From Lachnospiraceae bacterium (GTDB lineage Bacteria; Bacillota; Clostridia; Lachnospirales; Lachnospiraceae), in the NCBI GenBank assembly GCA_009774175.1, contig VSNG01000040.1:1-19535 (forward strand): 19,535 nt of DNA. The letters are read 5' to 3'. Numbering within the stretch: position 1 is the stretch's first letter; the number at the start of each line of letters is the position of its first letter. Position numbers and translations under genes: made by a program. The notes beneath the pieces were generated by a model. The model saw nothing but the letters and a program-made list of their open reading frames with translations, had not been told where the DNA came from and did no database searches. Below are positions 1-8,374 of the stretch, piece by piece.

Positions 1-42
1 GGGGTAAATCGGCTTCAAAATATTTTATATAATTCCAAAATA

Positions 43-1569
43 TTATCTGGCGTTCACTTCATCAAAGACTGCCGTGATTTCTTCTGACGGTTCTTTTGTG
101 AGCAGAGACACGCCCACATTTACAAGAAGCGCAACGACAAATGCCGGAAGCAGCTCATAGATGGCGAAAGCGCCGCCCAGTCTGGCAATGCCGTATTTCC
201 ATACAAACACCATGACGCCGCCGGCAATCATGCCTGCAAGCGCGCCCTGCCTGTTGGAACGCTTCCAAAACAGCGCCAGAAGCACCACAGGGCCGAAGGC
301 GGCGCCGAAGCCTGCCCAGGCAAAGGAGACGATGCCGAAAATGGAGCTGTTGGGATCCTGCGCGATAAATACGGCGATCAGGGAAATGGCAATTACTGTG
401 AGTCTTGCGATCAGCAGGGAAGCTTTTGCATCCAGCTTCTTTTTGCCGAAATCCTGTACCAGATTCTGGGAAATGCTGGATGCGGCAGCCAGAAGCTGGG
501 AGTCGGCGGTAGACATGGTTGCCGCCAGAATACCGGCCAGAATAACGCCGGCAATCAATGCGGGAACAATGCCTTCTGCGCTTAATGTGGAGGCAATCTG
601 TATGATGACTGTCTCAGCGTTACTTCCCTCCAGAACGGGAATAATGCCTGCCTGAGACAGGCTGTAGCCGACCACGCCGATCAGCACGGCGATGGACATG
701 GAGATGACCACCCAGACGGTAGCGATCCGTCTGGAAAGCGTCAGCTTGTTTTCATCTTCAATGGCCATGAAGCGGAGCAGGATATGGGGCATTCCGAAAT
801 AGCCAAGTCCCCATGCCAGCATGGAGGCGATCATGAGAGGCGTATAGGGTGAAGCGGCGCCGGTCTGGGGAGAGTAGGTCTGTACCAGACTCAGATAACC
901 GGGAAGCTGCTCCACGGCGCTCATGACGCTGCCGAAACCGCCGGTCACAACGGCGCCGAAACCGACCACGATGAGAAGGGCGATGCTCATGGTGATTCCC
1001 TGAATCAGATCGGTGGTGCTGACAGCCAGAAAGCCGCCCAGCGTGCAGTAAAGCACGATAACCGCCGCGCTCAGAAGCATGGCGGCAATATAATTCATGC
1101 CGAAGAGAGTGCTGAAAAGCTTGCCGCAGGCCGCAAAGCCGGAGGCAGTGTAGGGTACGAAGAAAATTACGATGATCAGAGCGGCGATGCATGTCAGGAT
1201 ATGCCTGTCATCGCCGTATCTTCCGGCAAAGAATTCGGGAATGGTGAAGGAGCCGATACGGCTTGAGTAACGGCGGATTCTTTTGGATACAAAGAGCCAG
1301 TTCAAATAGGTGCCGACAGCCAGACCGATGGCAGTCCAGCCCACCTCGGCAAGGCCGGACAGATAGGCAAGTCCCGGCAGTCCCATAAGCAGGTAGCTGC
1401 TCATATCGGAAGCCTCCGCGCTCATGGCGGTTACCAGCGGGCCAAGCTTACGGCCGCCAAGGTAAAATTCCGATGCCTGCGTGTTTTTTTTGGAAAAGGT
1501 TATACCGATATAGATCATTCCGCCAAGATAGGCGATGATCGCAATGATAATACAAATCTGCGACGTCAT
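43..1569 (-). CDS. putP: Sodium/proline symporter, SSS family
   Basis: Inner-membrane sodium:solute symporter of 508 residues, the usual PutP length, predicted to import proline with Na+. It is hydrophobic throughout, with about 13 membrane segments. Residues 50-66 contain SAEASDMSSYLLMGLPG, matching the PutP core helix with the Na+-site Asp at residue 55 and Ser57, the same numbering as in E. coli PutP from memory. MSTADSQLL at 352-360 matches the second Na+-site Ser/Thr pair (S353, T354). I chose the ATG at 1569 because AGGAGG (about 1576-1581) lies six bases upstream. The longer frame from the ATG at 1584 would have its start codon next to that same SD and would lack an SD of its own. The gene stands alone and is divergent from the GH3 gene. 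Related SSS transporters for other substrates share the fold, so proline is well supported but not proven. Confidence 0.93.
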   Translation of the reverse strand: MTSQICIIIAIIAYLGGMIYIGITFSKKNTQASEFYLGGRKLGPLVTAMSAEASDMSSYLLMGLPGLAYLSGLAEVGWTAIGLAVGTYLNWLFVSKRIRRYSSRIGSFTIPEFFAGRYGDDRHILTCIAALIIVIFFVPYTASGFAACGKLFSTLFGMNYIAAMLLSAAVIVLYCTLGGFLAVSTTDLIQGITMSIALLIVVGFGAVVTGGFGSVMSAVEQLPGYLSLVQTYSPQTGAASPYTPLMIASMLAWGLGYFGMPHILLRFMAIEDENKLTLSRRIATVWVVISMSIAVLIGVVGYSLSQAGIIPVLEGSNAETVIIQIASTLSAEGIVPALIAGVILAGILAATMSTADSQLLAAASSISQNLVQDFGKKKLDAKASLLIARLTVIAISLIAVFIAQDPNSSIFGIVSFAWAGFGAAFGPVVLLALFWKRSNRQGALAGMIAGGVMVFVWKYGIARLGGAFAIYELLPAFVVALLVNVGVSLLTKEPSEEITAVFDEVNAR

Positions 1570-1613
1570 AATTTTCCTCCTCATCTTCTGCTTTATTTAC
1601 GCAATCCTTTGCT

Positions 1614-1642
1614 ATTATAGCGGTTTTAACGAAAATGCGCAA
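1614..1642 (-). promoter_or_regulatory. Probable sigma-A promoter of putP
   Basis: On the minus strand a perfect TATAAT (1619-1614) is preceded by TTGCGC (1642-1637) with a 17-base spacer. Transcription would start near 1607, giving a leader of about 40 bases before the putP ATG. The -10 box is strong. The -35 box matches consensus only in its first three bases. Confidence 0.55.
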
Positions 1643-1682
1643 TAAAAAAGTACGGCAAACGTGCCTGGGAGCGCCATATCTA

Positions 1683-1711
1683 TTGATTTTATGGGAAAAA
1701 TCGCATATAAT
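1683..1711 (+). promoter_or_regulatory. Sigma-A promoter of the GH3-rsmF unit
   Basis: TTGATT (1683-1688), a 17-base spacer and a perfect TATAAT (1706-1711). The predicted start is near 1718, leaving a leader of about 50 bases that carries the SD GGAGG just before the ATG at 1771. It is back-to-back with the putP promoter, about 40 bases away, so a regulator bound between them could affect both. Confidence 0.65.
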
Positions 1712-1770
1712 GTCATTATCTGCACTATATTTTTGTAAAATATCATGCGCAGTGAGAGAAGGAGGATACA

Positions 1771-3429
1771 ATGGGGGCTGCAAACAGTAAAACAGGGGCG
1801 ATAGCCCGTTTTGAGGAGATTTGCCGAAACGCGGTAGCCATTCAGGAGAAATTCCTGATGGACAGACTTGCGGAGAATAAGGATACAGAATACGGGAAAC
1901 TGTTTGGTTTTGAATATATTCATTCCGTGGAAGAATATCAGAAGGAGCTGCCCATCACTTTTCATTATGATTATGAGGCGGTTATTGAGCGTCAGGTGGA
2001 AGGAGAGGAAGGGCTGCTTACGGCGGATAAACCGGTATATTACTGCATCAGTTCCGGAAGTACGGATTCGCCGAAGTATGTTCCTATTATAGAGCGGGAT
2101 CTTATAACACAGAAGTTCTACTGGAAGGATCTGATCAGGGAATCAATCAGGGCACAGATGCCTGACTTTTCGGAGGAGGAGCTGTTCGGCAAGATTTTTG
2201 AGACGGGTGAATTTCGGCGTGATTTTATGCCCGACGGCACCATGAGCGGCGTGAGGGCCGGAGCGCTGAACCGTTATCTGGAGGAAAAGGGCGAATTAAA
2301 TACAGATTGCTATACGGCGCCTTTGGAAGTACTGTTTCCCAATGACACGACGGAAGACATGCTTTATGTGAAGCTGCGTTTTGCGCTGGCGTGCAGGGAC
2401 GTGACTGCGATACACGGCGTCTTTGTAAACCGCGTTGTGGGAATGCTTCGCTATGTGACGGATAACTGGGAAGCCTTTTTGTCTGATATCGAGACAGGGG
2501 AAATCAGCGATTGCTTTTCCGTGAGCCATGAGTGGGAGCTTTATGTAAAGGAGCATCTTCCCGCGGATCCGGAGCGGGCGGCACAGCTCCGCAAAATTCC
2601 CATTGATGATTTGGAAAAGGGTCTGGTGAAGAAAATATGGCCGAAGATCAAATACGGCTGTCTGATCGGCGGCAGTATGTTTGCGCCGTATATGGACAGA
2701 CTATGGAGGTATGTGGACGATCTGCCCATCCACTATTTTACATATGCAGCTTCCGAGGGATGCTTCGGCATAGCAAGGGGGATCAATGAAGGAGACGCCT
2801 ATTATGTTCTGCTTCCTGACACCTGTTTTTATGAATTTCTTTCGGAGACGGGGGACGGGGAGAAGATTTTAACCATACGCGACGTGGAAGTGGGTTCCAA
2901 GTATGAAATGCTGATTACGACCTTTTCGGGCGCATACCGCTATGCCATCGGGGACGTGGTGGAAGTTGTGGGATTTGAGGGACAGGCGCCCCTTGTGCGG
3001 GTCTGCTATCGGAAGAGTCAGGTAATCAATATAGCGGATGAGAAGATGAATGTGCGCCAGCTGGAGAATGCGATGCGCAAATTCCAGAGAAGGGCGGAAT
3101 GTACTGCGGAAGGATATTGCGTGGATGGCGATTACGCCAAAAGAAGGCCTCGGTATATGCTGTATCTGGAGCTGGCGGACAGCGTGCTTCCGAAGGATGC
3201 GGAACAGCTTCTGGACGAATGTCTGATGGAGAGCTGCCCCGGCTATAAGAGAGACCGGGAACTGGATGAGCTTGATAAAGTAAAGATTCAGATGATACCC
3301 AGAGGCGGATTTAAGGCGTACGGAAGATTTATGGCGAAGCTTGGCCACCGGAAGGAACAGGATAAGCCGCTTCGTATTCTTGTGACCGAGGAGCAGAAGG
3401 CCTTCTTCGGGGGTGCGCTGATGTCATAG
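1771..3429 (+). CDS. GH3 family acyl-adenylate / amido-synthetase-like protein
   Basis: A 552-residue cytosolic protein of the GH3 superfamily (annotated in plants as auxin-responsive promoter proteins), a branch of the ANL adenylating enzymes. Plant members activate a carboxylic acid with ATP and join it to an amino acid; substrates of bacterial members are largely unknown. Visible motifs, in order: the ATP-phosphate loop SSGSTDSPKY at residues 94-103, YAASEG at 325-330 (the acidic nucleotide-binding motif), YRYAIGDVV at 389-397 (ribose/phosphate motif), and a C-terminal lid with Lys515 in RGGFKAYGR (511-519). Length and motif order fit an intact enzyme. The start has a strong SD (AAGGAGG) and its own promoter. 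The rsmF start lies 47 bases downstream with no good terminator between, so the two are probably cotranscribed. Family assignment is firm; acid and amine substrates cannot be read from sequence. Confidence 0.85.
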   Translation: MGAANSKTGAIARFEEICRNAVAIQEKFLMDRLAENKDTEYGKLFGFEYIHSVEEYQKELPITFHYDYEAVIERQVEGEEGLLTADKPVYYCISSGSTDSPKYVPIIERDLITQKFYWKDLIRESIRAQMPDFSEEELFGKIFETGEFRRDFMPDGTMSGVRAGALNRYLEEKGELNTDCYTAPLEVLFPNDTTEDMLYVKLRFALACRDVTAIHGVFVNRVVGMLRYVTDNWEAFLSDIETGEISDCFSVSHEWELYVKEHLPADPERAAQLRKIPIDDLEKGLVKKIWPKIKYGCLIGGSMFAPYMDRLWRYVDDLPIHYFTYAASEGCFGIARGINEGDAYYVLLPDTCFYEFLSETGDGEKILTIRDVEVGSKYEMLITTFSGAYRYAIGDVVEVVGFEGQAPLVRVCYRKSQVINIADEKMNVRQLENAMRKFQRRAECTAEGYCVDGDYAKRRPRYMLYLELADSVLPKDAEQLLDECLMESCPGYKRDRELDELDKVKIQMIPRGGFKAYGRFMAKLGHRKEQDKPLRILVTEEQKAFFGGALMS

Positions 3430-3476
3430 CCGCCAGGAAAGGAAAGCGGCAAAGGCTTTCGGGTTTGGTGATAAAT

Positions 3477-4949
3477 ATGGACGATAAAAGGACAGCGCTG
3501 CCAGAGGCGTTCCTGGAGAGAATGCAGAGGCTTCTTGGCAGCGAATATGAGGCTTTTGCCGCAAGCTACGAAAAGCAGCGGCAATACGGACTCAGACGTA
3601 ATCTTTTAAAGGGATCGGAAGAAACGTTTATCAAAGGGATGCCCTTTCCGCTGGAAAGAATTTCATGGGTGCGGGAAGGGTATTATTATGATGCCGGCGC
3701 ACAGCCGGGCAGACATGCGCTTCATGAGGCGGGAGCCTACTATATTCAGGAGCCTTCCGCCATGGCCGTGGCGGAGATCGTTTCCCCACGGCCGGGTGAA
3801 AGGATATTGGATCTTTGCGCGGCGCCGGGCGGAAAGAGTACGCAGATTGCGGGGAAAATGCAGGGATGCGGGCTGCTGGTTTCCAATGAGGTGATGGGGG
3901 AGAGAGCCCGTGTGCTGTCTCAAAATGTAGAGCGTATGGGTATCGGCAACTGCGTGGTGTGCAGTGAGAGCCCGGAGCGCATGGCGGCGCTTTTTCCGGC
4001 CTTTTTTGACCGTGTTCTGGTGGATGCGCCCTGTTCCGGCGAAGGAATGTTTCGAAAGGACGAGGCGGCGGCAGGCGAATGGAACCCTGCCGCTGTGGAA
4101 ATGTGCGCGAAAAGACAGGCTTTGATTCTGGAAGAGGCGGCTAAAATGGTAAAGCCAGGCGGTGCGCTTATTTATTCTACCTGCACCTTTTCCCCGGAGG
4201 AAAACGAGGGGACGGTCAGCGCCTTTTTGCAGGCCCATGAGGAATATTCGATAGAGGAGACCGCTTTTGAAGGCATCTTTGCGCCGGGCCGGGCCGAATG
4301 GGTGGAAGCGCCGGGAGAGGGGATAGAACATACCCTGCGCCTGTGGCCCCATCTGATTCGGGGAGAGGGACATTATGCGGCAAAACTGAGGAAACGGGGC
4401 GGCGCATCGGAAAAAATCCCGACGGAAGAACCGTCGGAAGGGGCTGCGCCGGCGTATGGCGTGCCGAAAAAGATACAGGACAACGGCGGCGCGGGAAAAA
4501 CAGAATGGAACATTACCGGTGATAAGAAGTTATGTAAACTCACAGAAAGCTTCCTGCGGGAAGAGCTGGGGATTGGCGGCGCATGGATGGAACGGCATTC
4601 CGGGCGGATTACGAAATTTGGAGATCACATTTACCTGACGCCGGAGGAAATGCCTTCCCTGTCGGGATTCAGGGTTTTGCGGCCGGGCCTGCATCTGCTT
4701 ACGGAGAAAAAGAACCGTTTTGAACCGGCCCATGCACTGGCCAGGACTCTGTTGCGGGCGGATACGCAAAGGGGGCTGGAGATTACGGAGCCGGAAGCGA
4801 TTTCCTATCTGCGGGGAGAAAGCCTGCTCTGCGAGGCAGAGAAAGGGTGGACGGTTCTCTTTTATGAGGGGTATGCGCTTGGTTATGGAAAGGCATCGGG
4901 CGGTCAGATAAAAAATCATTATCCGAAGGGACTTCGGAAATCTTTTTAA
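3477..4949 (+). CDS. rsmF: rRNA cytosine-C5 methyltransferase, RsmF/NSUN family
   Basis: S-adenosylmethionine-dependent m5C methyltransferase acting on 16S rRNA. From the ATG at 3477 (490 residues) it has a short N-terminal RsmF-type region (LPEAFLERMQRLLG), a Rossmann methyltransferase domain with the SAM loop LCAAPGGKST near residues 114-123, and the two family cysteines: Cys186 in DAPCSGEGMF and the catalytic Cys236 in STCTFSPEEN. The C-terminal third carries the PUA-like RNA-binding extension typical of bacterial RsmF. Residues about 300-345 are a low-complexity Gly/Glu/Lys linker. Start choice is uncertain: TTG at 3465 and GTG at 3468 are in frame, but the ATG is preferred because it has a weak GGTG six bases upstream and the others have no SD. 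It follows the GH3 gene and ends in an embedded terminator. The exact rRNA position is inferred from family membership. Confidence 0.88.
   Translation: MDDKRTALPEAFLERMQRLLGSEYEAFAASYEKQRQYGLRRNLLKGSEETFIKGMPFPLERISWVREGYYYDAGAQPGRHALHEAGAYYIQEPSAMAVAEIVSPRPGERILDLCAAPGGKSTQIAGKMQGCGLLVSNEVMGERARVLSQNVERMGIGNCVVCSESPERMAALFPAFFDRVLVDAPCSGEGMFRKDEAAAGEWNPAAVEMCAKRQALILEEAAKMVKPGGALIYSTCTFSPEENEGTVSAFLQAHEEYSIEETAFEGIFAPGRAEWVEAPGEGIEHTLRLWPHLIRGEGHYAAKLRKRGGASEKIPTEEPSEGAAPAYGVPKKIQDNGGAGKTEWNITGDKKLCKLTESFLREELGIGGAWMERHSGRITKFGDHIYLTPEEMPSLSGFRVLRPGLHLLTEKKNRFEPAHALARTLLRADTQRGLEITEPEAISYLRGESLLCEAEKGWTVLFYEGYALGYGKASGGQIKNHYPKGLRKSF
4922..4947 (+). terminator. Intrinsic terminator embedded in the end of rsmF
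   Basis: TCCGAAG (4922-4928), loop GGA, and CTTCGGA (4932-4938) form a perfect 7-bp stem, followed by AATCTTTTT. The hairpin and most of the T-run are inside the last nine codons of rsmF, so the same bases encode Pro-Lys-Gly-Leu-Arg-Lys-Ser-Phe and end transcription. It separates the GH3-rsmF unit from the acyltransferase operon. Confidence 0.75.
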
Positions 4950-4972
4950 TATCTTAATTTTGATATATGGTC

Positions 4973-5001
4973 TTGTCAAATGAATCAGGCTGGAATATAC
5001 T
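4973..5001 (+). promoter_or_regulatory. Sigma-A promoter of the MBOAT-SGNH-rluF-ligA operon
   Basis: TTGTCA (4973-4978), an exact 17-base spacer and TATACT (4996-5001). Each box differs from consensus by one base. The predicted start is near 5008, giving a leader of about 50 bases with the SD AGGGAG (5044-5049) before the ATG at 5058. This is the clearest promoter in the window, and no other clear one appears before the ligA stop. Confidence 0.72.
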
Positions 5002-5057
5002 AGATATAGATTTTTACGAGTGATAAACCACTTTGGCTTGTGTAGGGAGTCCTTTCG

Positions 5058-6476
5058 ATGGTATTTTCCAGTGTTGGCTTTTTATTTCGGTTTCTGCCGA
5101 TTTTTATGATAATCTATCTGGCGTTTCCTAAATATCGCAATTTGATTCTTTTGGCAGGGAGCCTCATCTTTTATGGAGTGGGAGAACCTTATTTTGTTCT
5201 GCTGCTTCTTTTGTCTGTCCTGATAAACTATGGATTAAGTCGTTATATGTTCTGGGAGCCGCGTTCTCCGCAGTCGAACCGTAAGCTGAAATCGGCAAGA
5301 AGGCGTAAACGCGCGCTTGTCTTTGCGGCGGTGTTTGATCTTGGCATCCTGTTTGTATTTAAATACTGGGATTTTGCGGTGAGCAATATCAACGGGATTG
5401 TGGGGCAGGGGATTTTACCGCTGCTTTCTCTTGCGCTGCCGCTGGGAATCAGTTTTTATACGTTCCAGATGTTGTCATATCAGGTGGACTGTTATCGCGG
5501 TACGATAAAGGATAAGGCCGGTTTTCTTCCGTTTGCAACCTATGTCTGCATGTTTCCGCAGCTGATTGCGGGTCCAATAGTGCGCTACGGCGAGGTGGCC
5601 AAGCGCATGAAGGACAGGAAGGTGAGGATTCGGGATATTGAGAACGGCCTGAAACTCTTTACGGTGGGATTGGGCCTGAAAGTAATTCTGGCAAATCAGA
5701 TTGGCACCCTCTGGAACCTGATTATGACGGCGGGCGCGGGAAGCCTGCATGTTTTGGTGGCTTGGCTTGGCGCTTTTGCCTATTCCTGTCAGATTTATTT
5801 TGATTTTTGGGGATATTCCGTGATGGCCATGGGACTTGGGAAGATGCTGGGATTTTCCATACCGCGAAATTTTGACACGCCCTATGCTTCCCGTTCTGTA
5901 TCGGAATTTTGGAGGCGGTGGCACATTACGCTTGGGAGCTGGTTTCGGGAGTATGTCTATATTCCCCTTGGCGGAAGCCGCAGGGGGAGCGGCCGGACGG
6001 TTTTTAATCTTTTAGTGGTATGGGCGCTTACAGGGCTCTGGCATGGAGCTGACTGGAATTTCGTGCTTTGGGGCACTGTCTTTTTTCTGCTTATTTCACT
6101 GGAGAAAAGAACCTTCGGAAAATGGCTGGAGAACAGCAGGGTACTTGGTCATATTTATGTGGTTCTGCTGATTCCCGCGACTTGGGTGATTTTTGCCATT
6201 ACGGATATGGGACAGCTTGCAGGGTATTTGGGGAATCTGGTCGGTTATCATAAGGAAGAAATTTTGGTCGGCGTGACACAGCTTGTCAGGTATCTCAAGG
6301 AATACGGCGCTCTTTTGATAGCGTGTGTTATATTTGCCACACCGCTTCCTGCAAAGCTTTATTGGAAATGGAAAGACCGGTGGTTTATGGTGCTGCTGTT
6401 ACTGTTAATTTTCTGGTGGTCGGTTCGGGAGATTCTTCAGGGGAGCAATAATCCGTTTTTGTATTTCAGGTTTTAG
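5058..6476 (+). CDS. MBOAT family O-acyltransferase (AlgI/DltB-like)
   Basis: A 472-residue multi-pass membrane O-acyltransferase that moves an acyl group, usually acetyl, across the membrane to a glycan or related envelope substrate. It has the AlgI-type hallmarks: FPQLIAGPIVRY at 166-177, the signature FWRRWHITLGSWFREYVYIP at 284-303 with His289, and LTGLWHGADWNFVLWG at 324-339 with the presumed catalytic His329. Hydrophobic segments run the whole length, with a basic cytosolic loop (about 73-86, rich in Arg/Lys). The length is normal for the AlgI branch. The SGNH hydrolase-like gene starts 19 bases downstream, the usual partnership for polysaccharide O-acetylation (compare AlgI with AlgJ/AlgX, DltB with DltD). 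No polysaccharide synthesis genes are nearby, so the acceptor cannot be named. Confidence 0.9.
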   Translation: MVFSSVGFLFRFLPIFMIIYLAFPKYRNLILLAGSLIFYGVGEPYFVLLLLLSVLINYGLSRYMFWEPRSPQSNRKLKSARRRKRALVFAAVFDLGILFVFKYWDFAVSNINGIVGQGILPLLSLALPLGISFYTFQMLSYQVDCYRGTIKDKAGFLPFATYVCMFPQLIAGPIVRYGEVAKRMKDRKVRIRDIENGLKLFTVGLGLKVILANQIGTLWNLIMTAGAGSLHVLVAWLGAFAYSCQIYFDFWGYSVMAMGLGKMLGFSIPRNFDTPYASRSVSEFWRRWHITLGSWFREYVYIPLGGSRRGSGRTVFNLLVVWALTGLWHGADWNFVLWGTVFFLLISLEKRTFGKWLENSRVLGHIYVVLLIPATWVIFAITDMGQLAGYLGNLVGYHKEEILVGVTQLVRYLKEYGALLIACVIFATPLPAKLYWKWKDRWFMVLLLLLIFWWSVREILQGSNNPFLYFRF

Positions 6477-6495
6477 TGGATAAACGAGGATAAAA

Positions 6496-7668
6496 ATGAA
6501 CAGAAATAAGATGAAAACTTTTCTTGAAATCATATATAACTGCCCCTTTCTTTTGCTGCTCATTGCATCAGGATTCCTGTTCGCTCTCTTTTTTGACGAG
6601 ACGGGAGTTTTTAATATTGATAAAAGTATTGCCGCTTTTCGAATGCAGAATGAAGTGGAAACAGCGGCGATAAAAGAAGAAAATACACAAAATTTTGATG
6701 GAGAAGCATTTGCAGAAGAACTTCATTCAGATAATGGGACAGAAGAGGAAACGGAAAATTCCCAGCATAAAACGGGTCATGAAGTGGAAAATGCAGGAAT
6801 ACGCAAGAAAAATGGAGACCATAAAGAGGAGGAAATAAAACAGAAAATCGATATAGCAAAGCTGGGAATTGAGAAAAACAGGGAAAAAGAGGAAAACAGG
6901 GCTACAAAATTTGAGGAATACACGCCCATTTCCATAGATTCCCGATATTACTCTGATGCAGGAAAAATTGCATTGACCACAGCATATGATTATGTGTTGG
7001 AAAACGAGAGTTATTTTAATGACGCCGTTTTTCTTGGGGATTCCAGGACTTTGGGCATATCGGATTATGCGGGATTGGACGGGGCGGATTTTTTCTGTGA
7101 CAACGGCATGACCATTTTCAAGCTTCTGGAAGATAAAGGAGTGACTTATCAGAAGACGGGAAAAAAGATGGACCTGAAAGAAGTTTTGCAGGAAAAGAGT
7201 TATGGTAAGGTTTATATCATGCTGGGAATGAATGAGCTGGGGTACGGAAACACAGCCATGTATATGAAACAATATCTAAAAGTAGTCAGTCAGATCAGAG
7301 AGTGGCAGCCGGATGCGGTTATTTATATCATGGCAAATCTGCATGTCAGCCGTGAGAAGAATAATATGGAGACAGAGTTTAACAATATAAATATCAACGA
7401 CAAAAACGTGGCCTCTGCAAGACTGGCCAACGGCAGAGATATTTTTTATCTGGACTGTAATCCTCTGTTTACCGACGAGGAGGGATATTTACAGGAGGAG
7501 CTTACCTTTGACGGCGTTCATCTCTATGCGCAGAATTATGAAAAATGGCGCAATTTCCTCTTTGAGCACGGTGTGGAAAAAAAGTCGCAGGAACAAAACG
7601 CGGATGTAAATGCGGAGGCACGGAGCGGACAGAAGGAGGCAGCGCATGGCGCAGACGAGACTGAATAA
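6496..7668 (+). CDS. Membrane-anchored SGNH/GDSL hydrolase-like protein
   Basis: A 390-residue protein probably exposed outside the membrane. Residues 16-33 form one hydrophobic anchor. Residues about 50-145 are a charged Glu/Lys/Asn linker without obvious fold. The SGNH domain then has FLGDSRTLG with the nucleophile Ser183, GMNELGYGN with Asn246, and FDGVHL with Asp339 and His342: a complete Ser-Asn-Asp-His set with GMNE in place of the common GxND. The C-terminal tail (about 361-390) is Gln/Ala/Glu-rich. Directly after the MBOAT gene, it probably transfers or removes acyl groups on the same envelope glycan. Its coding DNA is more A-rich than its neighbours, mainly because of the Lys/Glu linker. 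The last 23 bases overlap the start of rluF. Confidence 0.82.
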   Translation: MNRNKMKTFLEIIYNCPFLLLLIASGFLFALFFDETGVFNIDKSIAAFRMQNEVETAAIKEENTQNFDGEAFAEELHSDNGTEEETENSQHKTGHEVENAGIRKKNGDHKEEEIKQKIDIAKLGIEKNREKEENRATKFEEYTPISIDSRYYSDAGKIALTTAYDYVLENESYFNDAVFLGDSRTLGISDYAGLDGADFFCDNGMTIFKLLEDKGVTYQKTGKKMDLKEVLQEKSYGKVYIMLGMNELGYGNTAMYMKQYLKVVSQIREWQPDAVIYIMANLHVSREKNNMETEFNNININDKNVASARLANGRDIFYLDCNPLFTDEEGYLQEELTFDGVHLYAQNYEKWRNFLFEHGVEKKSQEQNADVNAEARSGQKEAAHGADETE

Positions 7669-8371
7669 GTATCTGGCTTCCTGCGGTCTGTGTTCCAGAC
7701 GGGATGCGGATAAGCTGATCGGGGCGGGGGAGGTTTTTGTAAACGGGGCAAGGGCACAGGCCGGCATGAAGGTGGACGATGGTGACTGCGTTGAAGTGAG
7801 GGGAAAGCGGGTGCATATGTCCGATGAAAAGGTAGTGCTCGCCTATTATAAGCCTGTCGGCGTGGTCTGTACGGAGCGGGATGCCCATGCGCAGCGGATT
7901 TTGATGAAAGAGATCAATTATCCGAAGCGTGTTACCTATGCGGGAAGGCTTGACAAAGACTCTGAGGGGCTGATTCTGCTGACCAATGACGGCGGGCTTA
8001 TCGACGCCATGATGCGTGGAAAGAATGCCCATGAAAAGGAATACATCGTAAAGGCGGACAGAGCGTGGGATGACGCCGCAATTGCAAACATGAGGGCGGG
8101 GGTTTATCTGGAGGAGCTTGGTCAGACAACCCGCCCCTGTCAAATAGAAAAGATCGGAGATAAAACCCTCAGGATGATTCTTACACAGGGGTTAAACAGG
8201 CAGATCCGGCGTATGTGCGAGGGGCAGGGCTACCGGGTCAGAGGATTAAAGAGAACACGTGTTATAAATATAGAGCTCGGTAAGCTGAACCCCGGAGAAT
8301 ATCGGGAGCTGACAGAGCTGGAGCGGCAAAAGCTGTATCAAATCTGCGGGCTTTTTGCAGGAGGAGAGTAA
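7646..8371 (+). CDS. rluF: 23S rRNA pseudouridine synthase, RluF-type
   Basis: A 241-residue pseudouridine synthase of the RsuA/RluB/E/F family. An N-terminal S4 RNA-binding domain (RLNKYLASCGLCSRRDADK, residues 5-23) is followed by the catalytic domain with GRLDKDSEGLILLTN (100-114), whose Asp103 is the nucleophile, then KEYIV (131-135) and QGLNRQIRRMCEGQGY (181-196). The last motif and the following LKRTR resemble E. coli RluF (pseudouridine 2604 of 23S rRNA) more than RluB or RsuA. I start at the ATG at 7646 because AGAAGGAGG precedes it and the S4 domain begins at once; the longer frame from 7610 adds a basic stretch without an SD. It starts inside the end of the SGNH gene and ligA follows after 3 bases, so translational coupling is likely. 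RluB-like specificity remains possible. Confidence 0.87.
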   Translation: MAQTRLNKYLASCGLCSRRDADKLIGAGEVFVNGARAQAGMKVDDGDCVEVRGKRVHMSDEKVVLAYYKPVGVVCTERDAHAQRILMKEINYPKRVTYAGRLDKDSEGLILLTNDGGLIDAMMRGKNAHEKEYIVKADRAWDDAAIANMRAGVYLEELGQTTRPCQIEKIGDKTLRMILTQGLNRQIRRMCEGQGYRVRGLKRTRVINIELGKLNPGEYRELTELERQKLYQICGLFAGGE

Positions 8372-8374
8372 CGG

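Noticed and set aside
758..1192. 144-codon minus-strand frame inside putP
   Set aside because: It is His/Arg-rich, in another frame of a clear transporter gene, and has no start signals.
3429..3450. Hairpin GCCGC/GCGGC between the GH3 gene and rsmF as a terminator
   Set aside because: The stem is only 5 bp, the loop is long and no T-run follows, so read-through into rsmF is expected.
7610..7645. Longer N-terminus for rluF
   Set aside because: The extra 12 codons have no SD and are an out-of-frame reading of the SGNH gene tail; the ATG at 7646 has AAGGAGG.
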